Positions 24,434-32,100 of a DNA stretch of 36,324 nucleotides are shown one piece after another. The notes beneath the pieces were generated by a model. It saw only the letters and a list, made by a program, of their open reading frames with translations, had not been told where the DNA came from and did no database searches. The DNA comes from an uncultured Clostridia bacterium (GTDB lineage: Bacteria > Bacillota > Clostridia > Oscillospirales > Acutalibacteraceae), in the NCBI GenBank assembly GCA_937916195.1, contig CALFTO010000006.1:1-36324 (forward strand). Direction: 5' to 3'. Position numbers and translations under genes: made by a program. Every line of letters starts with the position of its first letter. Position 1 is the first letter of the stretch.

Positions 24434-25297
24434 ATGGCTAAAAAAGGTGGCTTAGGCAGAGGTATGGATGCTCTTTTCCTTGATAATTCTGCAACAGAAA
24501 ACAGCACTTCTGCCGTGAAGCTTGCAATTCACGAAATTGAGCCCAATCGTGACCAGCCCCGCAAGAATTTCAATGAAAAAGCATTGCAGGAGCTTGCAAA
24601 GAGTATAGAGAAAAACGGAATTATTCAGCCCTTGCTCGTTCGTCCTATGTCGGACGGCAGTTATCAGCTTGTGGCCGGTGAACGCCGTTGGCGTGCGGCA
24701 CACATGGCAGGGCTTCACGAAGTTCCCGTAACAATTCGTGAAATGACTGACGAAGAGGCAAGCGTATTTGCTCTTATTGAAAATCTTCAAAGAGAAGATT
24801 TAAACCCCGTTGAAGAAGCAGAGGGACTTAAATCTCTTATCGAAACCTATGGCTTTACTCAAGAAGAAGCCGCAGACCGCGTGGGTAAATCGCGAGTTGC
24901 AGTTACAAATACATTAAGATTGCTCAAATTACCCCAATCAGTATTGCGTTTATTGGGCGAAGGCAAGCTTACAGCGGGTCATTCCCGTGCACTTCTCTCT
25001 CTTGACGACGAAAAAGAAATGCTTCGTATTGCAGACAGTGCAATTACAAATGAGTTATCCGTTCGTCAGGTTGAAAAAATGGTAAAATACGCTTTGCAGG
25101 GTGAAAAACCTACTCCTAAAAAGCGTGAGAAAAAACGAGATAAATTCTATGACGAGGTTGAGATTGCACTTACAAATCTGCTTGGCAGAAAGGTTAAAAT
25201 CTATTTGTCAAATACAGGTCATAAGGGTACTCTCGAATTTGAATTCTTCGGAAAAGAAGATTTGACAAAGCTCGCTAAAGAGTTTGACAAAGAGTAA
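24434..25297 (+). CDS. parB: Chromosome partitioning protein ParB (Spo0J)
   Basis: A 287-residue CTP-dependent DNA clamp that loads at parS. The N-terminus AKKGGLGRGMDALF contains the LGRGMDALF segment, which in Spo0J contacts and stimulates ParA. Then come IEPNRDQPRKNF, ELAKSIEKNGIIQPLLVRP and LVAGERRWRAA, with the GERR CTP-binding motif, followed by the helix-turn-helix FTQEEAADRVGKSRVAVTNT and a C-terminal dimerisation domain. An ATG at 24428 directly abuts the site GAGGTGA (24421-24427), so the ATG at 24434 is chosen. The two perfect parS sites at 20795 and 23491 are its likely targets. Confidence 0.96.
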   Translation: MAKKGGLGRGMDALFLDNSATENSTSAVKLAIHEIEPNRDQPRKNFNEKALQELAKSIEKNGIIQPLLVRPMSDGSYQLVAGERRWRAAHMAGLHEVPVTIREMTDEEASVFALIENLQREDLNPVEEAEGLKSLIETYGFTQEEAADRVGKSRVAVTNTLRLLKLPQSVLRLLGEGKLTAGHSRALLSLDDEKEMLRIADSAITNELSVRQVEKMVKYALQGEKPTPKKREKKRDKFYDEVEIALTNLLGRKVKIYLSNTGHKGTLEFEFFGKEDLTKLAKEFDKE

Positions 25298-25317
25298 AAC
25301 TGAAAGGAACGTATAAA

Positions 25318-26598
25318 ATGCTTGATATAAAATTTGTAAGAACTAATCCTGATGCAGTTAAAGAAAACATCAAGAAAAAGTTTCAGGACGATAAGCTCCC
25401 CCTTGTTGATAAGGTAATCGAGCTTGATGCAGAATACAGAGCCGCTAAAGGTAGCGGAGATGAGCTTCGTGCACTTCGTAATTCCGTAAGTAAAGAAATT
25501 GGCGGACTTATGGCACAGGGCAAACGTGACGAGGCAGAACAGGCAAAGCAGAAGGTTAAGGATATCGCAGACGAGCTCAACGCTTTGCAGGTTAAAGAGG
25601 GCGAATTAGAAGAAGAAATCCGCAAGATTATGCTTGTAATTCCCAACATTATCGACGAGAGTGTTCCGATTGGTAAGGACGACAGCGAAAATGTTGAAAT
25701 CCAGCGTTATGGTGAGCCCGTAACTCCCGATTTCGAAGTCCCCTATCACGTTGATATTATGGAAAACCTCAACGGTATTGACCTTGACAGTGCAAGAAAA
25801 ACAAGCGGTAACGGTTTCTATTACCTTTGCGGTGACATAGCACGTCTTCATTCAGCAATTCTTTCATATGCACGCGATTTTATGATTGACCGCGGATTTA
25901 CCTATTATATTCCACCCTTTATGATTAGAGGCGACGTTGTAACAGGCGTTATGAGCTTCGCAGAAATGGAAAATATGATGTATAAAATTGAGGGCGAAGA
26001 CCTTTACCTTATCGGTACAAGTGAGCACTCAATGATTGGTAAGTTTATTGACAGTCATATTCCCGAGGACGAGCTTCCCAAAACTCTCACAAGTTACTCC
26101 CCTTGCTTCCGTAAAGAAGTTGGCGCACACGGTATTGAGGAGCGCGGAGTTTACAGAATACATCAGTTTGAAAAGCAAGAAATGATTGTTGTATGTAAGC
26201 CCGAAGAAAGTATGAAATGGTACGACAAGCTTTGGCAGAATTCAGTTGATTTCTTCCGTTCACTTGATATTCCTGTAAGAACACTTGAATGCTGTTCAGG
26301 TGATTTGGCAGATTTAAAGGTTAAGAGCTGCGACGTTGAGGCTTGGAGCCCCCGTCAGCAGAAGTATTTCGAGGTTGGCTCTTGCTCAAACCTTGGTGAT
26401 GCACAGGCAAGACGTCTTGGAATTCGTGTTAAGTCAAAGGACGGCAACTATTTCGCACATACACTTAATAATACAGTTGTTGCACCGCCAAGAATGTTGA
26501 TTGCATTCCTTGAAAACAACTTGAATGCAGACGGTAGCATCAATATTCCTAAGCCCTTGCAGATGTATATGGGCGGAAAAACAAAGATAGAGAAGTAA
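25318..26598 (+). CDS. serS: Seryl-tRNA synthetase
   Basis: A 426-residue class II synthetase that charges tRNA-Ser (and tRNA-Sec where present). The N-terminal antiparallel coiled coil that grips the long variable arm covers about residues 28-105. Motif 2 is SPCFRKEVGAHG...RIHQFEKQEM and motif 3 lies near SCSNLGDAQARRLGIR, with PRMLIAFLEN at the end. Serine-binding residues lie in LIGTSEHSMIG. Length is normal. It is 20 bases after parB and has no T-box leader of its own, so it appears to be co-transcribed with parAB. A serS at this spot is common in Clostridia. Confidence 0.97.
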   Translation: MLDIKFVRTNPDAVKENIKKKFQDDKLPLVDKVIELDAEYRAAKGSGDELRALRNSVSKEIGGLMAQGKRDEAEQAKQKVKDIADELNALQVKEGELEEEIRKIMLVIPNIIDESVPIGKDDSENVEIQRYGEPVTPDFEVPYHVDIMENLNGIDLDSARKTSGNGFYYLCGDIARLHSAILSYARDFMIDRGFTYYIPPFMIRGDVVTGVMSFAEMENMMYKIEGEDLYLIGTSEHSMIGKFIDSHIPEDELPKTLTSYSPCFRKEVGAHGIEERGVYRIHQFEKQEMIVVCKPEESMKWYDKLWQNSVDFFRSLDIPVRTLECCSGDLADLKVKSCDVEAWSPRQQKYFEVGSCSNLGDAQARRLGIRVKSKDGNYFAHTLNNTVVAPPRMLIAFLENNLNADGSINIPKPLQMYMGGKTKIEK

Positions 26599-26631
26599 TT
26601 ACATTTAGTAATTAATGGAGAGGGATATATA

Positions 26632-27744
26632 ATGAATAACAGATTTGTAAGAATTGTCAGCTTTATAATGGCTATTTCACTTATAATGCTTACTTTTGCA
26701 TCTTGTAAGAATGGTCCTGATTATGAGCCCGACGGAAGCACAACAACTGAACCCACAACAGAAGAGTCCACAACAGAGGCACTTCCAAAGAATATCAATC
26801 CCCTTACAGGTAAGGCAGATTTGAGTGACAGCGCAATCGGTGCAAGACCTGTTGCAATTATGGTTGAGAACTCCCCTTCTGCAAGACCACAGTGGGGTAT
26901 GTCAACACCCGACGTTATTATTGAGGGTATGGTTGAAGGCGGAATTACACGAATGATGTGGGTTTATGCCGATGCAGAGGATATTCCCGAAAAGGTTGGT
27001 CCTACAAGAAGTGCTCGTCACGACTTTGTTGAAATCGCAGCAGGACTTAATGCAATTTATGTTCATTGGGGCGGCAGCGGCAGAACAAACAACACTCTCG
27101 CTTACGGTGCAATCAAAAAGTATGATATTGACAATATCGACGGTATGACTTACAGCGGAACATATTTCTTCAGAGATACAACAAGAAATGTAAGCTCAGA
27201 GCACCGCGGATACACCAAAGGCTCATCAATTCAGAAAGCTATCACAAAGCTTGGTTACGAAACAAAGGCAAAAGATAATAACTGGATGCCATATAAAGTT
27301 CTTCTTGACGGCCAGAGAATGCCTTACGGTGATGCCAGCGGAAGATGTTCTTCAATTACATTTACATATTCTTCAAGTTATAATAGAACCTTTAAATATG
27401 ACGCAGAGAACAAAACATATGATTGTTATATGAATTCAACCCTCTGCAAAGACGGTTCAACCGGCGAAAAGGTGTCAGTTGAGAATCTAATCATTATGCT
27501 TTGCGATGTTAAGTCACTTGGTGATGCAAAAGGTCATCAGGAGTGGAATATGGAAGTGTCACAAGGCGATGCAAAATATGTTTCACAAGGCTACGGCGAA
27601 GCAATCACCTGGAAAAAAGACGGTAAAACAGGCGCTTTGAAGTTCTACGGTAAAGACGGTCAGGAGCTTACAGTTAATCAGGGTCAAACCTTTATTGCAG
27701 TAGTTCCCGAAAAGAATAGAAGTCTTACAACAGTTATAGAGTAA
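26632..27744 (+). CDS. DUF3048-domain lipoprotein (YerB-like)
   Basis: A 370-residue exported lipoprotein. A hydrophobic signal (residues 8-23) ends in the lipobox LTFASC, so Cys25 or so would be lipidated. A threonine/glutamate/proline-rich linker of about 25 residues follows (STTTEPTTEESTTEAL), then the DUF3048 pattern: INPLTGKA, RPVAIMVENSPSARPQWGMSTPDVIIEGMVEGGITR, VGPTRSARHDFVEIAAGLNAIYVHWGGS. YerB of Bacillus belongs to this family; its function is unknown to me beyond surface location. The start follows GGAGAGG. It is 33 bases after serS and 24 before another lipoprotein gene. Confidence 0.88.
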   Translation: MNNRFVRIVSFIMAISLIMLTFASCKNGPDYEPDGSTTTEPTTEESTTEALPKNINPLTGKADLSDSAIGARPVAIMVENSPSARPQWGMSTPDVIIEGMVEGGITRMMWVYADAEDIPEKVGPTRSARHDFVEIAAGLNAIYVHWGGSGRTNNTLAYGAIKKYDIDNIDGMTYSGTYFFRDTTRNVSSEHRGYTKGSSIQKAITKLGYETKAKDNNWMPYKVLLDGQRMPYGDASGRCSSITFTYSSSYNRTFKYDAENKTYDCYMNSTLCKDGSTGEKVSVENLIIMLCDVKSLGDAKGHQEWNMEVSQGDAKYVSQGYGEAITWKKDGKTGALKFYGKDGQELTVNQGQTFIAVVPEKNRSLTTVIE

Positions 27745-27768
27745 AAAATCCTTAACGGAGGAAAAGTT

Positions 27769-28473
27769 ATGAACAAAAGAATTATAGCAGTAGCATTGGC
27801 ATTAGTAATAATTGTAACTTGTTTTGCTGCATGTAAAAGAGGCGAAAAATATATTGATGCTAACGGTATAGAGCATTATCTTCTCATTGAAGATGGCAGC
27901 ACAAAACTCGATAAAAATGGTAATATGGTTGCGTACGCAACGGAAGCTAACGGTAAAATACAAAAAGATGAAGACGGAGAGCCTATATTGGTTGGCGTCC
28001 CTTTTCCTGAGATGGTAGTTGACGGTAATACCCTTCAAACACCTGATTATAAAATTACATTATCTAAAGAATGGGAATTGCAGGAAAATGGTGAGTTCAT
28101 AAGAAAGGAAAACGAAAATATTCGTTTGAAATTCAACAAAATAGGCAATATGGGTGAAAAATCAGTTGATGCATATATTAACGACTGTTTAGAATTGTAT
28201 GATTTCTTTTTAGAAGATTATAAGAAAGAGTATCCGGAATCAACGTATCAAATAGGAATGGGCACGATAACAAAAAGATTGATAGAATGTCGAACAATTG
28301 AATTCAAACAGATGAAAGAAGCAGAAGGAATAGTGGAAACCTATGCTTATGAAATATATTTTAAGTTCAAGGATGAAATTTTCCAAATAAGTTATACTTG
28401 CAAAAATGGTTCATATGATGAATCTTTTAAGATTATTGATGTCATTGATGCCAATTTAGCATTGAAGGATTAA
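27769..28473 (+). CDS. Uncharacterised lipoprotein
   Basis: I do not recognise this 234-residue protein. It has a signal peptide with lipobox CFAAC (cysteine at about 22) and then a mainly beta-strand, charged globular part. Two segments, about residues 28-50 and 50-70, contain repeated DGxxKLDKNGN- and NGKIQKDEDGE-like turns, each followed by short strands. The second half (about 90-232) looks like one alpha/beta domain starting TPDYKITLSKEWELQENG, resembling the photosystem-II PsbP/DUF-type lipoproteins in outline only. A good ribosome binding site (GGAGG) precedes the start. It ends the transcript, since a terminator follows 15 bases after the stop. Confidence 0.8.
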   Translation: MNKRIIAVALALVIIVTCFAACKRGEKYIDANGIEHYLLIEDGSTKLDKNGNMVAYATEANGKIQKDEDGEPILVGVPFPEMVVDGNTLQTPDYKITLSKEWELQENGEFIRKENENIRLKFNKIGNMGEKSVDAYINDCLELYDFFLEDYKKEYPESTYQIGMGTITKRLIECRTIEFKQMKEAEGIVETYAYEIYFKFKDEIFQISYTCKNGSYDESFKIIDVIDANLALKD

Positions 28474-28487
28474 TAAGCTTTATTTTA

Positions 28488-28508
28488 CCCCTCTTATAGA
28501 GGGGTTTT
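28488..28508 (+). terminator. Rho-independent terminator after the lipoprotein gene
   Basis: CCCCTCT at 28488-28494 and AGAGGGG at 28498-28504 form a 7-bp stem with a 3-base loop, followed by TTTT. From there to 28775 the DNA is AT-rich and I see no gene or clear signal in it. Confidence 0.88.
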
Positions 28509-28775
28509 CTATATTTTGATGTTAAATTATAAAAAACAACAAGATATGGTGCTTTTTACTAAAAAAGCAAAAATAATAGACAAAATGACGTAAATTGTTC
28601 AATAAATGGCATAAAAAGAGCTAAAATCCTTGAAATAATTAACATAATGTTGATAAATTAACGAATAGTTCAGAATTTCGTCGAATTGACAAAATTTTCT
28701 TTTGTGCTTTTGCACAAACCAACCAAAAAAAATATGTAATTTTTGCAAAAAAACGAAAAAAATGTGAATTTACTA

Positions 28776-28804
28776 TTGATATTCTTGAGTTTTAGGTGTA
28801 CAAT
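28776..28804 (+). promoter_or_regulatory. Strong promoter of the secreted-protein operon
   Basis: TTGATA at 28776-28781 and TACAAT at 28799-28804 with 17 bases between. Transcription would start near 28811, leaving a leader of about 355 bases before the dockerin gene. No closer promoter of this quality was found; an ATATATAAT run at about 29125-29133 has no good -35. Confidence 0.75.
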
Positions 28805-28811
28805 GGCTATA

Positions 28812-29095
28812 ACCATAGGAATGGTGTAATGGGGCGAAGTGTCTTCTTTTTTAGAAAACGCTTTTGTTCGCCTCGCATTTGATACACATCCTAAGGTAAT
28901 AACTCGGGTGTGTATCATCAGTCTTCCGCCGGCTTTCTTTTGGTGTAAATTAAAGCGGAAGCGGTGGAGGGCAGTCCGGGTAAATTAGGGCACTTTTGAC
29001 GAGCTCTGCCGAATCGCAGGATGTAGTTGCGACGGCTGGGTCAGAGAGTGAGTGATTGTTGCTCTCGTATCGCATATGCTTCGCGGTGGCGATGT
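28812..29095 (+). ncRNA. Structured leader or noncoding RNA of unknown family
   Basis: Between the promoter and the dockerin gene, seven helices can be drawn one after another: ACCAT/ATGGT (28812-28825), GGGGCGAA/TTCGCCTC (28831-28874), TGATACACA/TGTGTATCA perfect 9 bp extendable to 12 (28880-28917), CTTCCGC/GCGGAAG (28923-28961), GGCAG/CTGCC (28970-29010), GCCG..TCGCA/TGCGA..CGGC (29008-29036), GAGAG/CTCTC (29044-29066) and ATCGC/GCGAT (29069-29093). GC content is much higher than in the surrounding DNA, and no ORF of note is present. No T-run ends it, so it seems to be part of the mRNA leader rather than a separate RNA. I do not recognise a riboswitch class. The segment 28967-28992 recalls RNase P RNA region CR-I but the rest does not. 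Confidence 0.55.
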
Positions 29096-29165
29096 AAAAA
29101 AATTACTGTGAAGACTATTATTGCATATATAATGTATGCAAAATCCTAATAGGAGGAAAAATTAT

Positions 29166-32100
29166 ATGAAAAAGTTTAAAAAGCTCTTAAGTGTGCTTTT
29201 AGCTGTTGTAATGATGCTTTCATCATTCGCAGTTTTGGGTAATGCTTATGGCGATTACAAGGACCCTGGCGATTACTATTATGATAGTAACGACAATCCT
29301 CGTGCTTACCTTTACACTGACGAGCAACGCGCTTCAATTATCATGGACTTGATTGATGGCTTCTTATCAACATTGAACATTCATATCGATGAGTCATTCC
29401 TTGGAATAGACATTTATGTTGACTTGAACTCATTCAACGGTCTCTGCGACACAATGGCGAGTGATATTACAGGTTTGAAAGGCATTGCCGGTGACTTGAG
29501 TGACTTGGCGGGTGAATCAATCCTTGCAGGTGGTTCAAGAGAATCTTGGGGTGACCAGACTTCTTTCAAGAAGCTCGTTGAATTCCTTGGTGCTAACGGC
29601 AAACTTATTAACAACGTTCTTTCAACAGGTCTTGACCTTGGTAGACTTGTTGGTTTGATTGCTAGTGGTCTTGACTTTACAGCTATCAACGAAACAATCC
29701 TTGGTCTTCCTGATATGCTTGCTGGCTTGGTTTACGGTTTTGGTAACCGTCAGATTACAAACGGTATCGGTAACGACCTCAAATATCCTAACACAACAGC
29801 TTGGGATGACCTTACAGGTACTAAACCCACAATTGATGCTTCTCTTCAGAACATCCTTTACAAGCTCCTCACAGAGCCTAACAACACAGAGCCTACAAAC
29901 AATCCTGACCGTAACGAAATCATCACAAATCCTGAAAAATTCGGCGCAACATCTGCTATGATTCATCAGGATGAAAATGGTTACTATTACATTTACGGTA
30001 CAAAGAACAGCTTTGGTAAATGGACATTCACAGAAGCTTCAACAACAACTGACGAATCAGACAGACATGATATCTGCCAGTGGAAAGACGGTTCAGCTCT
30101 TGTTAAGGGTGTCGCAGCAACAGAGTTAAAGGAAATCCTTAACCTCCAGAGCGGCTTAACTCTTTATCAGATGCTTGAAAAAGCTATTCCATGGGCTTAT
30201 GACACATTTGGTGGTCATAACCTTGACGGTCAGCTTCGTGCAACTCTTATGCAGTTCTGCGGTGCTTTCAACAATGGCGACACTGTTGACGCTGCAACTA
30301 AAGCAACATTGCAGGCAAAAGTAGAAGAATACAAGGCTCTTGAAGATGCTGCTGACGGCGACAAGTCAAAACTTCGCGACGAATTCGCTGCAAAGCAGGG
30401 CGTTGCAGGTAACTACAACTTCATGTACATTGACCTTGAAGGCAAGAAGATTGGTGACAAGACTTCTGACTCTCTCTACTATGTAGTAGAATGGGGCGGC
30501 GCTTGGGAATTCTACCATGTTGAACTTGGTGAAGGCGGCGAAAATGTAAACGCATTGTTCGACCTTATCAACTGGGAATATCAGGCTCCAATGTGGGATA
30601 CAATCGCTTCTACAGCAAGCGTTGTAGAAGGTGAATCATTCCTTCTTCACATCAACGATATCGTTGGTACAATTCTTAAGACAGCTATGCCTTCACTTGC
30701 AGAGGGAGAAGCAAATGCTTGGAAAACAGGTACAGCTGACAACACACTCAGAGACAACTTAGTTGCTCTTATGAAGGTTGTTATCAAGAACGCTAAGGCT
30801 GAAATCTGGGGCGAGCACTATGAGCTTCCTGCAGATTTCGATAGCTACACTCTTGAGCAGGCACTTGTTTTGATTGCTGGCGAGCTTCTTGACATGCTTA
30901 TGCCTCAGCTTGTTCTTCCAGCAACAGTAACATCTGTTGAAGAAGTTGCTGTTTATGCTGTAAGAGAATTCACAGCAGAAATTCTTCCTCACCTCGGCGC
31001 AGGTTGGGATGCAAAGATTGCTGAAGCAGTTAAGCTTTCAGGCTCAGCAAAAGAAGATGAATTCCTTGACATCCTTCTTAATATGGGTACATCAATCGGT
31101 GCTTACTATCTCCAGAACCTTATCGGTCTTGGTACAGTAACAACTGATACATCAAACGACAATGACCAGGAAACAGTACCTATGGGTGCTGACTACACTT
31201 GGAGAGAAATTCTCGACTATATTGTTGACTGGGTACTTGAAACATGGCTTGGCGACCTTAAGGGAAATATTGCTGATGACTTCGCAGTATTGAATTTAGC
31301 TGATGACCCCGATTCATTAGATGATGACCAGCCTCTCCTTAAGCTTTCTGCTATCTTCAGCAAGCTCTTCCCACATTTGGTAAGAATTCTTGGTGCAGAC
31401 GTAGATGGTTATGCTCTTAACCTTGAGCATGTTTACACAGATGTTAGAGAAATTCTTAACGGTGACTTCTCAGCTGTTGCAAACGGTCTTTTAAGAGACA
31501 AAGATGCTGAATCTTCAGCAAACATGACTCTTTATGAAGCAATTGCACAGCTCCTTATCGACCTCTTCGGCGGTCTCGGTATGGAAGACGTAACTGGTTC
31601 ATGGGGCAGCCTCACAGGCTTGTTCACAACAGCTCTTGACACAACAGCTCCTCTCAACAAGCTCGTTGGTACAAGTTCTGACCTTGCAGCATTTGCAAGA
31701 TACTTTGTTGAGTGTCTCTGCGGTGCAAGAGAGCGTTGGGTTGACGATGCTCTTATCTTCATCGCAATGCTTCTCGGCTATGAATCAGAGCAGTCTATTA
31801 CAGGTATTGTTATTGAAGGCGTTGAAAACGCTTACACAGGTACAGCTGTTACTAATGGTTCAGCAACAGTAGATTATTCAATGACACTCAACGCAAAGGG
31901 CGTTAAGACATACTTCAACAACGGTCGTTACAGAACAAATGAAGGTGCTCTCGAAGGTAAGGAATCTGGCTTCGACGACACTTACAAGATTCAGTATAAT
32001 CAGGCTTGGGTAGAAGACTTGGAAGGTAACAAGAAGAGCGAAGTAAAAAATTACGGCGGATATCAGGCAGAACCTGGTGCAGTAGCATCAGATTCAATTA

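Noticed and set aside
28967..29010. Similarity of GGAGGGCAGTCCGGG...TAGGGCA to the CR-I/P4 strand of RNase P RNA
   Set aside because: The partner P4 strand, the ACAGAA...GGCTTA-type 3' part and the other universal regions are not found, and the total length is too short for a bacterial RNase P RNA.
28812..29095. Possible c-di-AMP (ydaO) or c-di-GMP riboswitch because of the GCCGAATC segment and the secreted-protein context
   Set aside because: The order of conserved blocks does not fit: no GGGGTGAATC-like block or matching partner for ydaO, and no GEMM tetraloop/receptor pattern.
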